Source: an endosymbiont of Acanthamoeba sp. UWC8
GTDB taxonomy: Bacteria > Pseudomonadota > Alphaproteobacteria > Rickettsiales > Midichloriaceae
Direction of reading: 5' to 3'
Length of the DNA: 64,000 bases
NCBI RefSeq assembly: GCF_000730245.1
Contig: NZ_CP004403.1
Span: 1,054,001-1,118,000 of the forward strand
The notes under the pieces were generated by a model. The model ran no database searches, was not told the DNA's origin, and worked only from the letters and a program-made list of their open reading frames with translations. Of the stretch, positions 55,570-63,659 are shown piece after piece. A program made the translations under genes and the position numbers. Position 1 is the first letter of the stretch. Each line of letters opens with the position of its first letter.

Positions 55570-57096
55570 ATGGATAGTTTAATAGTAGGAAGTTTACCCG
55601 TCAATATTGCTGCAAATGAGCAGAGCGTTATTACACAGCCTCTACTTAATGGGATAATAGGTGGTAATATCGATTCGGAACTTGGTAATTTTGAACAATT
55701 ACTAAATGGCTTATCTAGCTTCTTGCCTTCTGAAGGTAATATAAATTTAGAAATAAAGCCTGAAGCAAATCAGCAAAACTATAATTTTTACAGTAGCCTC
55801 ACCTTATTAAATGAAAAGCAGGATATAGCAGAATCTAATCCTTCTATGCCTTCTTTGATAAACCATTCTTTTTCTCAACCGGAATTTAATTTAGCTCAAG
55901 ATATAACATTTCAGAGCACCCCTACATTCGATATAGAGAAAAATTTTGATTTTGAAGGATTTATTGGCCAGCCAAGAGAATTTATAACTTTGGTAAACCT
56001 TGAAAATGCAGTTAAACAATTACCCTCAAATGATCAAATAGAAGAGCAAAACACGGAACTGTTTCTAACCCCGAATGTTAAAAAAGAGAATAATACTGAT
56101 TTAAACATTAATAGTAAATTAACAAACGAATACAGCGAAATCCAAATCATTCCAAATGAAATGAGTAATATCCCGCTCAAAGAAAACTTACCTTTAGACA
56201 AAAAATATTTTATAGCTGATAAAGAAGAGTATACATTCTTTGAAGAAAATGATTCTTTACCATATTCGCCAAATTTAATATATGAGGAAAATTCTCATTA
56301 TATTAATACTCAAACACTACCGATTCAGGAAACTTCTACTTCAATAATATTTCCTAAGGAAAAGCCGGATGTAGATTTAACAAACTTTAAAGAGAAAGAG
56401 CCTAAATTAAATATTAAGAAAGATGATGACCAAGGAAAGTTAAATTCAGAAAACTTGGAACCACATGCTGAAATACAGCCATTAAAAGATTCGCGGCTAA
56501 ATCATCAGGTTCAGGCAAATTTATCTACCGGATCATTGAGTGAATTTGATAAAGAATTAACAGTTGAAGCTGATTCAAGTGAAAGCAATTATCAAAACTC
56601 AATCAGCGGAATAACACCTAAAGCCGGCAAATACTCCGTAAAACCTCTTGAAGAGTTAAAAACAAATAATCTGCCGAGCTATAGCCACATTGCCGAGCAA
56701 GTTTCCATGCGAATCAATAAAGCAATCAACTCCGGAGAAACAAGAATCCAAGTTGAATTATCACCTCAAGAGCTTGGCAAAATTGAGATATCTTTGCAGG
56801 TTGATGCTATGGGAAATAAAAAAATAGAAATATTAAGTGAAAAATTTACTACTTTTGATATTTTGCAGAGCTCGGTAAAAGAATTAGAATCATCCTTATC
56901 CGCATTAACCGGAGGGAATGAGGGCACTTCATTAAATTTCGGGCTTCGCGATCATCAGCAACATCAGCAGCATAGAAGCCAACAAGACAGCAACTTTAAA
57001 TTTGAACAGGAAAATCTTGATTCATTTGAAAGCCAAGAATCTGAATTTTTGATAAGTACTGAGCATGAAGAAGACAACATTAATATTTTAGCATAG
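55570..57096 (+). CDS. fliK: Flagellar hook-length control protein FliK
   Basis: FliK measures the hook and switches export specificity. The N-terminal ~370 residues of this 508-residue protein are poorly conserved, Gln/Asn/Glu-rich. The C-terminal ~110 residues are the conserved FliK domain: INKAINSGETRIQVELSPQELGKIEISLQ (in two pieces, ~385) followed by VDAMGNKKIEILSEKF. His/Gln-rich stretch after. flgD follows after 13 bases, as in flagellar operons. Confidence 0.9.
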   Translation: MDSLIVGSLPVNIAANEQSVITQPLLNGIIGGNIDSELGNFEQLLNGLSSFLPSEGNINLEIKPEANQQNYNFYSSLTLLNEKQDIAESNPSMPSLINHSFSQPEFNLAQDITFQSTPTFDIEKNFDFEGFIGQPREFITLVNLENAVKQLPSNDQIEEQNTELFLTPNVKKENNTDLNINSKLTNEYSEIQIIPNEMSNIPLKENLPLDKKYFIADKEEYTFFEENDSLPYSPNLIYEENSHYINTQTLPIQETSTSIIFPKEKPDVDLTNFKEKEPKLNIKKDDDQGKLNSENLEPHAEIQPLKDSRLNHQVQANLSTGSLSEFDKELTVEADSSESNYQNSISGITPKAGKYSVKPLEELKTNNLPSYSHIAEQVSMRINKAINSGETRIQVELSPQELGKIEISLQVDAMGNKKIEILSEKFTTFDILQSSVKELESSLSALTGGNEGTSLNFGLRDHQQHQQHRSQQDSNFKFEQENLDSFESQESEFLISTEHEEDNINILA

Positions 57097-57109
57097 CGGA
57101 GAGAAAAAA

Positions 57110-57940
57110 ATGGTAACATCAGCATCCCTATCAACCAATATTTCCGATCTTAAAAGAAGAGAGCCCGGCAATGAAGACTTAAGTAAAGCCGAGCTTGCGG
57201 AGCAGAAAATTGCTCAGCAGAAAAAAACCTTTTTTAAATTGCTTGCAGTTCAACTACAGAATCAAGACCCAACTAGCCCGATGGATACTAATCAGATGAC
57301 CGCACAAATCTTTACTATGAATGCGGTTGAGCAACAATTAGAATCAAATAGATTGCTGGAAAAAATTTATGATGTTCTCCATGATCAGCAAATAGCTCAA
57401 CCTTCAGCGAATATCGGTAAGGTTGCTTCATACGAAGGCAATTCGTTCAAATTATCAAACAGCAGTGGTGAATTTAGTTATACTCTAAACTCAAACCTTA
57501 AATCAGTAGGTGTTGAAATTAAAAATCAAGCTGGTGCCGTAGTATATAAAGATTTATTAAAAACTAATATAGGTAACCATACCTTCCAATGGAACGGCGA
57601 AGATAGCAATGGCAATAAATTACCTGAGGGTAATTATAATTTTTTAATTACCGCACTTGATGCTAATGATGACCCGGTCTCAATTAAATCCTTCGTCAGC
57701 GGTAAAATTGACGGGATAGTTTCAGAAAACAACGATTTCAAATACAGCATTGAAGGAAAAGAAATCAATAAAGAAAAGATTAGAACAATTAAAGATGATA
57801 ATAATACTTTTAACCCTAATGCTAAAGGCAGTTCGTCTACCGAAAGCAAAGCAAAAGAAACTACCGGGCAGGATACGGATTCAGCAGCAAATAACAATAA
57901 ACCTTCTCTATTTAAGCACTTTTTAAACTTAATAAGCTAA
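57110..57940 (+). CDS. flgD: Flagellar hook capping protein FlgD
   Basis: FlgD scaffolds hook assembly at the rod tip. The 276-residue protein has the family start FFKLLAVQLQNQDPTSPMDT and QMTAQIFTMNAVEQQL (~45-85). A FlgD Ig/tudor-like domain follows (YTLNSNLKSVGVEI..., NHTFQWNGEDSNGNKLPEGN), and a charged tail. GGAGAG precedes the ATG. It and fliK show that this lineage kept or has remnants of a flagellum. Confidence 0.95.
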   Translation: MVTSASLSTNISDLKRREPGNEDLSKAELAEQKIAQQKKTFFKLLAVQLQNQDPTSPMDTNQMTAQIFTMNAVEQQLESNRLLEKIYDVLHDQQIAQPSANIGKVASYEGNSFKLSNSSGEFSYTLNSNLKSVGVEIKNQAGAVVYKDLLKTNIGNHTFQWNGEDSNGNKLPEGNYNFLITALDANDDPVSIKSFVSGKIDGIVSENNDFKYSIEGKEINKEKIRTIKDDNNTFNPNAKGSSSTESKAKETTGQDTDSAANNNKPSLFKHFLNLIS

Positions 57941-57965
57941 TATTCCCTGCATAAAACACTTAAAC

Positions 57966-58004
57966 TTAGCTGCGTAGAATACCTAGTAGTTTATACGCAG
58001 CTAA
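57966..58004 (+). repeat. Perfect 11-bp stem-loop after flgD
   Basis: TTAGCTGCGTA (57966-57976) and TACGCAGCTAA (57994-58004) form a perfect stem with a 17-base loop. No T-run follows, so it may be a transcript-stabilising stem. Confidence 0.6.
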
Positions 58005-58020
58005 AATCCGAAGAGGCTCA

Positions 58021-58049
58021 GTAATAATATTTATTACTCTAGTTTTTTT
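58021..58049 (+). terminator. Candidate fliK-flgD terminator
   Basis: The palindrome GTAATAATATTTATTAC (58021-58037) is followed within 6 bases by seven T residues (58043-58049). It closes the plus-strand flagellar genes. Confidence 0.65.
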
Positions 58050-58115
58050 AAAAACTGCTATGTGTTTGTATTGTTTACCGAATACTCCGGATCTTCATTT
58101 TAATAACTCCCCCTC

Positions 58116-58259
58116 TTAACAGGATACGGTTTTTTGCATTATTACAGCTTTCATAGCAGCTTCAGTTAAAAGATTTTCATTAGTAAATTTATAACTTGAG
58201 AATGCATAAACAGATAGTGCTAAAGCACCTAGGATAAAAGCTTTTTTAAAAATAGACAT
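58116..58259 (-). CDS. Small secreted-type peptide, MSIFKKAF family (copy 1)
   Basis: A 47-residue frame starting MSIFKKAFILGALALSVYAF, a basic start followed by a hydrophobic signal-like segment, then a polar tail ending in MQKTVSC with a C-terminal Cys. The first eight residues and the surrounding DNA match the peptide at 63171. AGG lies 9 bases upstream. It is too short for standard gene calling. Function unknown; a small exported or membrane peptide is likely. Confidence 0.6.
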   Translation of the reverse strand: MSIFKKAFILGALALSVYAFSSYKFTNENLLTEAAMKAVIMQKTVSC

Positions 58260-58913
58260 TTTAAAAACCTATATTATGTTTAACCTACTCATACGGTAAA
58301 TACCTCCCAACCATTTAACAACTTACTTTTTATTAAAAATCAGGTAACAAATACATCTTCTTTACTACAATGAATTATTTGACAATATATTTTCTTAACA
58401 CTAACTTAATTCTTATTTAATTTAATTATTATAAAAATAATATTATTTTGTTTATGACAAGTTTTAGAACTTTACAAATTTATTTGCATAGCAATATTTA
58501 TTTCGAACCTATATCAAAATCACTACAACCATTCTAAGTAGTAATCCGAGTAATTAAAAATAGATTCGCTTGATAACTCTAATCCTCTTAGGCTTTCCAC
58601 ATACAACCCTTTTGTTATTTCACTCTCTCCCTCTATTTACCGCTGCATCCTCAAACTCCTTACTATCCTTATCTCTTCTCCTCATTTCTCTTGCTGCAAA
58701 TCCCTCCCCCCGCTCTCTTTCTGCATTATTTTTGGAATTATCTTGATTGGCATGATTTATACCGCTTATCCCTACATAACTACCTACCACTACCATAATC
58801 CACACTTCATTTGGGAACAGCTGAGCAAGTTTAATATTACCGCTATTATTACTAACTTTAACCTTTTCCACTTGCACACATAGTTTTATTCTATATAAAT
58901 TTCCAATATAAAT
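58260..58913. other. Intergenic region before the riboswitch
   Basis: Mostly AT-rich. TTGTCAAAT near 58385 on the minus strand may be part of the small-peptide promoter and resembles the one at 63107. A 98-codon minus-strand frame (58620-58916) with a GTG start, charged C-terminus and overlap with the riboswitch is not convincing. No other gene seen. Confidence 0.4.
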
Positions 58914-59024
58914 CACCGGGGGTGCTGTTAATAATGATAGCTGAGAAAAACCCTTATAACCTGATCCGGATAACGCCGGCGGAGGGAGTGTGTAAAACTG
59001 TTAATCTATTTTTACACCCCTCTC
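58914..59024 (+). promoter_or_regulatory. TPP (THI-box) riboswitch
   Basis: The stretch has all landmarks of the TPP aptamer: GGGGGTGC, CTGAGA (58941), ACCCTT, then ACCTGATCCGGATAACGCC and GGCGGAGGGA. P1 closes as CAC (58914-58916) with GTG (58988-58990). The next bases form a hairpin GTGTAAAA/TTTTACAC (58990-59017) that touches P1, a likely expression platform followed by a pyrimidine-rich tract. In other bacteria TPP binding shuts off expression. The symporter start is about 40 bases further. Confidence 0.95.
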
Positions 59025-59066
59025 TCTCTTACTGCATATTCGGCTATTTAATTTAAAGGCTAAGAT

Positions 59067-60482
59067 ATGCAAATTACGAACAATCTATCTCTTCTTGACT
59101 TAAGTGTTTTCGCTATTTGGATTACTCTCTCAATAGGAGTGATTATCATACGCCGGCTCAAAAATTTGAATTCTAAAACAAGCGACAAGGATTATATCCT
59201 GATGGGCAGAAAACTGACCCTACCGTTATTTGTTGCAACCCTGGTCTCCTCTTGGTATGGCGGGGTATTCGGGGTAACGCAGATTGCTTTTGAGCATGGG
59301 ATATATAATTTCATTACTCAAGGGCTGTTTTGGTATATTGCTTATATTATTTTCGCCTATTTTTTGGTTAAAAAAATACATCAAAAAAACGCTCTTACTT
59401 TTCCGGATTTAATCAAAAAAACTTACGGTGAAAAATCAGCTAAGCTTGCTGCAATACTGCTTATTTTTAAAGCATTGCCGATAACTTATGCCCTAAGCCT
59501 TGGCGCTTTTATTCAAACAATGTTCGGTTTATCGCTTCCGCTTTCAATTGTAGCGGGTACTTCGGTAGTCGTGTTATATACCTGCATTAGCGATTTCAGG
59601 TCAGTGGTATACTCTGATTTCCTGCAGTTTTGCTGTATGTACTTCGGGGTAATAACGGTAGTAATATTTTCATTTTACAGCATAGGGAATCCGCTAGTGT
59701 TAGTAGAAAATTTACCTCCCCATTATTTTACTCCTTCCGGCAAGCATGAATTCAGCACTATTATATTATGGTTGTTTATCGCATTTTCAGCTACCCTGAT
59801 AAGCCCGGTTTTTTACCAAAGATGTATGGCGGCAGGCAGTCCGCTTATAGCTAAAAAAGGAATAATTATTTCCACAGCTTTTTGGATAGTTTTTGATATC
59901 TGCACTACATTAGGCGGAATGTACGCCAAAGTGCATATGCCTGATGCTAATTCGTTAAATGCCTACCTGCTATTCGGCTTAGAAATTCTCCCTTCCGGCT
60001 TTCGGGGTATTTTTCTTGCGGGAATTACAGCAACGGTTATCTCAACATTAGATTCATTTATTTTTGCAAGTAGCACCCTTTTTTCTTATGACCTTAGACC
60101 TAAGAAATATACCGCTTCTGGTAGATATAGAACGATAAGCGTGTTATCAATCGGTTTCCTCACTGTAATCATTGCACTTCAATTTGATAATGTAATTGAA
60201 GATGTTTGGATAACTTTGGAAGGATATTTCGGCGCTCTTTTAATTATTCCGATTATTTGGAGTTATTTCATTAAAACTAAAATTTCGGATAAGGCATTTA
60301 TATTCACTGCTTTTTTAAGTATGAGCATAATGCTAATAAAAGATGTCTTTTTCAGAAATATAAAAATAGAAGCATTTTACTTTGGGCTTATTGCTACCTT
60401 GACAGTTTATAGCTTTATTTTTTTATATGAGAGATCTATAAAAAAACTTATATGCAAAGTCTTTAAAAAAATACTATTCTAA
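59067..60482 (+). CDS. Sodium:solute symporter (SSS family), probable thiamine-related uptake
   Basis: A 471-residue membrane protein with about 13 hydrophobic segments and SSS landmarks: SDKDYILMGRKLTLPLFVAT, SSWYGGVFGVTQIAFEHGIY, TFPDLIKKTYGE, and LAGITATVISTLDSFIFASS. The TPP riboswitch upstream makes thiamine or a pyrimidine precursor the likely substrate, as for the predicted ThiV group of SSS proteins. The substrate is inferred from regulation only. A weak AAAGG precedes the ATG. Confidence 0.9.
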   Translation: MQITNNLSLLDLSVFAIWITLSIGVIIIRRLKNLNSKTSDKDYILMGRKLTLPLFVATLVSSWYGGVFGVTQIAFEHGIYNFITQGLFWYIAYIIFAYFLVKKIHQKNALTFPDLIKKTYGEKSAKLAAILLIFKALPITYALSLGAFIQTMFGLSLPLSIVAGTSVVVLYTCISDFRSVVYSDFLQFCCMYFGVITVVIFSFYSIGNPLVLVENLPPHYFTPSGKHEFSTIILWLFIAFSATLISPVFYQRCMAAGSPLIAKKGIIISTAFWIVFDICTTLGGMYAKVHMPDANSLNAYLLFGLEILPSGFRGIFLAGITATVISTLDSFIFASSTLFSYDLRPKKYTASGRYRTISVLSIGFLTVIIALQFDNVIEDVWITLEGYFGALLIIPIIWSYFIKTKISDKAFIFTAFLSMSIMLIKDVFFRNIKIEAFYFGLIATLTVYSFIFLYERSIKKLICKVFKKILF

Positions 60483-60529
60483 TTTATTAAAAGTTATGCT
60501 AATACTTCTGACCATATCTCTTTTAAAAT

Positions 60530-60605
60530 GGGGCCATAGCTCAGTTGGTAGAGCGCTTGGATGGCATTCAAGAGGTTGGCGGTTCGATCCCGCCTGGCTC
60601 CACCA
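60530..60605 (+). tRNA. tRNA-Ala (GGC anticodon)
   Basis: 76 bases with CCA encoded. The acceptor stem is GGGGCCA/TGGCTCC, the D-arm has AGCTCAGTTGGTAGAGC, the anticodon loop contains GGC, and the T-arm is GGCGGTTCGATCCCGCC. It matches bacterial tRNA-Ala(GGC). Confidence 0.97.
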
Positions 60606-60789
60606 GATAAAATAAGGCTTTTAAGGTTTTTCTTCATTTTATAAAATTACCTCGTACTACTCTAGTGCTACCCTTAGTTATTATACGGGTGCAGGACAAG
60701 AATGATAGTATAAACAAGAGAAGACAAACTCTTAAAATATAATGCACATGTTATATACGTAGAAAAACTTACCAAAGTTAGAGAATTTG

Positions 60790-60804
60790 TTAACTAGCTG
60801 TTAA
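60790..60804 (+). promoter_or_regulatory. CtrA-like box upstream of an unknown gene
   Basis: TTAAC-N6-TTAA (TTAA-N7-TTAA), 50 bases before the ATG at 60854. The surrounding TTTGTTAACTAxCTGTTAA is nearly the same as the 36305 site. See the caveat on chance given there. Confidence 0.4.
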
Positions 60805-60853
60805 TATTTATCTAATATAGTTAAAAATTAGTGAAAGACCTTAGGGGAAAGGG

Positions 60854-61927
60854 ATGAATAATAAATCGGATGATAACCGCGGCGGCTTAGGTAAATCATT
60901 ACTTGAAAGGGTAAAAGATATATCTCAGAAAGCCGGAAAAGCACTCGCCGGGTTTGTCGGGTCAGGCGGTGAGCTTGAGAAGGAAGCACGGAGAAAAGCT
61001 GAAATAAGGATTAATGAAATCATCAAGCGATTAAGCAGCGGAAATTTGAGCGCTACAGAAATACAAGAATTGATTAGAGAGGGTAATGAATTATTACAAA
61101 CCTTTCCCGGCTTATCCATAGCCACTGCGTTCTCCTCAGTTGCCTCACAAGTCGGCGGAAATTCGGCAACCATCAGTCAAAGCCAACCGATTGTAACAAA
61201 CAATGCAGGAGGGATAAAAGATGAGAAAATAATAAGTTTAAGTGAATTATTTGATTTCCATCCTGATATCATAAAAGCTGAAGAAGAGAATAAAAAATTA
61301 CAGAACAGATTCGATGCTATTAAACGTGAGCCGCCTAATGAAGAAAGTATCAAAGCAACGCGTGAGGGGCTTGATGATAGCCGCGATGATAATTATATAA
61401 CTAATTACGTTGAAACTCAAAAGAAAAGTTTGCAAGTGATGAAAGAAAAACAGCAAAATTTACATAAAGAAGTACATGAACATAATCGAATTGACTTAAA
61501 GGAAAATCTTAAACATGTAGAGAATGCTATAAAACATCATACGGAAGAATGTGTTGAACATTTAAAGGATATATTTAGAATAAGAAAAGTAGCGAGCCAA
61601 CTTGGTGATAAGAAAGCTAGTGAGTTAGATGATAAGAAAATATTAGAATGTAGAAACAATTTAAAACAAGTAGAACTTACTTCCAATGAGGAGAAGAGGG
61701 TTAATAATATTATAAGACAAAGTACATCTATAGGCGAAAATAGTAGCTTAAAAAGCCTTCTTAATAGCACAGCACTAAAACAGGAAGTTGATCAACCTTC
61801 GAGAGAAAACCAAAACCCTGAAAATGGAAAGTGGGTTAGAAAAATTTCACTTGAAAATGATTCTAATGAAAAAGGTAAGAATGGTAGTGGAGACAATAAT
61901 AAAAATAGAGGAGGAAGAGGTGGGTGA
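60854..61927 (+). CDS. Coiled-coil, Gly-rich protein of unknown function
   Basis: A 357-residue soluble protein without signal peptide. The N-terminal region contains AGKALAGFVGSGGELEKEAR and a helical hairpin, the middle (~130-290) is charged and coiled-coil-like with many His-Lys-Glu pairs, and the tail is Asn/Gly/Lys-rich, ending NRGGRGG. No known family recognised. GGGGAAAGG before the ATG is a good ribosome site. It is convergent with a CaaX ankyrin gene and carries a CtrA-like box, so a role in host interaction is possible but not shown. Confidence 0.7.
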   Translation: MNNKSDDNRGGLGKSLLERVKDISQKAGKALAGFVGSGGELEKEARRKAEIRINEIIKRLSSGNLSATEIQELIREGNELLQTFPGLSIATAFSSVASQVGGNSATISQSQPIVTNNAGGIKDEKIISLSELFDFHPDIIKAEEENKKLQNRFDAIKREPPNEESIKATREGLDDSRDDNYITNYVETQKKSLQVMKEKQQNLHKEVHEHNRIDLKENLKHVENAIKHHTEECVEHLKDIFRIRKVASQLGDKKASELDDKKILECRNNLKQVELTSNEEKRVNNIIRQSTSIGENSSLKSLLNSTALKQEVDQPSRENQNPENGKWVRKISLENDSNEKGKNGSGDNNKNRGGRGG

Positions 61928-61940
61928 TCATAATTTATTA

Positions 61941-61973
61941 AATAGAACTATATTTTAATATAGTTCTATTTTT
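61941..61973 (+). terminator. Strong hairpin terminator
   Basis: AATAGAACTATA (61941-61952) pairs perfectly with TATAGTTCTATT (61959-61970), loop TTTTAA, followed by TTT. It lies between convergent genes and can serve both, mainly the plus strand. Confidence 0.88.
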
Positions 61974-61979
61974 AAAATA

Positions 61980-62690
61980 CTACATCATTATACAACAACC
62001 TTTATTTTCTTTTTCAGCTTTCTGTTGAAAATTTTTAGTGCTATAATTTTGCTTAGGTTCTATGAGAGAATCCTTGTATGCTGCTTTAAACGACCCATCA
62101 TCAAGTTTAATATGCGAAGAATCCTTAGTAAACTTATTTATAACTTCTCTTAGATCTTCACTTGCCGTTATACCCTGATCATTTGGTAAGTTTAAATCAG
62201 CTCCATAACTTACAAGAAGTCCAAGTATAGGAGAGTATAATTTCAAATAATCTTTAGCAATATTTTCTCTATATTTCTCTAACATACCTGCACCTATCTC
62301 ATGTTTTATTGCAGCTTTAATAGAGTTGATTACATGATGTGCAGGGGTATCACCATTTTGGTCAAGTACATTAGGATTAGCACCGTTTTCTAACAATATT
62401 TTGCTTATTTCTTTTTTATCATAATAACTTGTGTGGTGTAATAAAGCCATTTCATTATTTATATAGTTAAGACTATTTAAAACTGATGATAAAGCGGTTT
62501 GCATTAAATCTTGTCTTTCTTGTGCTAGTTTAGGATTAGTGCGCGCTTCAAATGAGGTCAAGTGCTTGTAATCATCATCGCTATCAATAAGTACATATAT
62601 CTCTCTTTTGATCTTAACAAAATTAGCTTTAATTTTTTCAGGATCTTTCCCTTCAATTATAGATCTAACTAGCTCACTGGAATTTAACAT
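61980..62690 (-). CDS. Ankyrin-repeat protein with C-terminal CaaX box (candidate prenylated effector)
   Basis: A 236-residue protein without signal peptide. Ankyrin helices are visible around residues 85-130 (LLENGANPNVLDQNGDTPAH) and ~175-200 (LLVSYGADLNLPNDQG), with a helical N-terminal part. The last residues are KENKGCCIMM: Cys-Ile-Met-Met is a classical CaaX sequence (Met in last place favours farnesylation), with a Cys just before it that could be palmitoylated. Ankyrin plus CaaX is the design of Legionella AnkB. A weak start context precedes the ATG. Host targeting and secretion are inferences. Confidence 0.8.
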   Translation of the reverse strand: MLNSSELVRSIIEGKDPEKIKANFVKIKREIYVLIDSDDDYKHLTSFEARTNPKLAQERQDLMQTALSSVLNSLNYINNEMALLHHTSYYDKKEISKILLENGANPNVLDQNGDTPAHHVINSIKAAIKHEIGAGMLEKYRENIAKDYLKLYSPILGLLVSYGADLNLPNDQGITASEDLREVINKFTKDSSHIKLDDGSFKAAYKDSLIEPKQNYSTKNFQQKAEKENKGCCIMM

Positions 62691-63170
62691 AAAAAATCTC
62701 CATAAATAATAATAATACTGTTTTGCCTTATTATATTAAGCTAACAGCATAAAAAGATATAAATATCTTAATATTAATGTAATTTTACTATGAAACAAAC
62801 TAAAATGGAAGCGCATTATTTAATAAAATATCAAAATTTTCTCATATATTATAAAAAACTTTAACCTAAAAGGTAATTAATACTTACTTTATGTTTAACT
62901 AAAGTTAATATATTTACTTAATGCCTTGGTTAAAAAATTTTAAAGTTAAATATTATTATATTTTTTATTTTTAAAACTGTCATGTTAGCACAGTAATAAG
63001 GCTGCAATTATTTTTAGTATATCAAGCTCTTAGACTTTTAACCATTATTATTCAGGTGTAGTAAATGGTAATTATTTATTATCCAATTCTTAATAAAATA
63101 GCTATTGTCAAATTAATTAACATTCTTTAATCTATTTCAAAGTTAAATAAATAACTTTGAGGCTATTAAA
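62691..63170. other. Intergenic region, no gene seen
   Basis: 480 AT-rich bases between divergent genes. Contains TTGTCAAATTAATTAAC near 63107, a plausible -35 for the small peptide downstream, shared with the copy-1 upstream region, and a TTAA-N6-TTAA near 62895, not a proper CtrA box. No coding frame or RNA gene is apparent. Confidence 0.5.
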
Positions 63171-63341
63171 ATGTCTATTTTCAAAAAAGCTTTTGTTGCA
63201 GGTATTATAGCTATAGCAATGATTGGAACATCTAATCCAAAACATACTGTAACACAGTCTTTCAACAATATTGAAAATACAATTTCTTTAGCAACAAATT
63301 CTAATATCCTTCTAAGCCAAGGAATAGGTAATGGGGATTAG
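63171..63341 (+). CDS. Small secreted-type peptide, MSIFKKAF family (copy 2)
   Basis: A 56-residue frame starting MSIFKKAFVAGIIAIAMIGT, then a polar, Asn-rich tail ending QGIGNGD. GAGG lies 10 bases before the ATG, a fair ribosome site. The leader is nearly identical to the 58116 peptide in protein and DNA, while the tails differ. The leader looks like a signal peptide. Function unknown. Confidence 0.65.
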   Translation: MSIFKKAFVAGIIAIAMIGTSNPKHTVTQSFNNIENTISLATNSNILLSQGIGNGD

Positions 63342-63345
63342 ATTC

Positions 63346-63367
63346 ATAACTTTATTAATAAAGTTAT
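63346..63367 (+). terminator. Palindromic hairpin after small peptide
   Basis: ATAACTTTATT and AATAAAGTTAT form a perfect 11+11 inverted repeat directly after the stop codon. No T-run follows, so termination strength is uncertain. Confidence 0.5.
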
Positions 63368-63659
63368 AGGGCTCACCGCTTAATATCATTAATATTAATT
63401 ATTTAGTCTAATTTAAACATATTTAATCATAAAAATTGATAATAATGTATCATTTATTATTTGTATATTTTAATATAATAAGAATTATTTTATATTGATT
63501 GTGTGAGTTAATACAATCTACTTACAAGCTAGTAAAAAACTTAGCGGCCATTTAATTCCCCTTAAATTTTTCATTTAAAAAGTATTATAGTAATATTTTT
63601 TTTGTAATATATAAATATTTAGTTTATAATTTAGTAACTTTTTCTTAATAAGAGATGAG
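63368..63659. other. Intergenic region, no gene seen
   Basis: AT-rich spacer before a symporter gene. No gene, riboswitch landmark (no THI-box motif) or repeat was found. Confidence 0.4.

Noticed and set aside
58620-58916. 98-codon minus-strand frame before the riboswitch
   Set aside because: GTG start overlapping the opposite strand of the TPP aptamer, no ribosome site, charged low-complexity tail, and no family recognised.
62890-62910. TTAA-N6-TTAA upstream of the CaaX ankyrin gene
   Set aside because: The spacing is one base short of the CtrA consensus, and it lies about 200 bases from the start.
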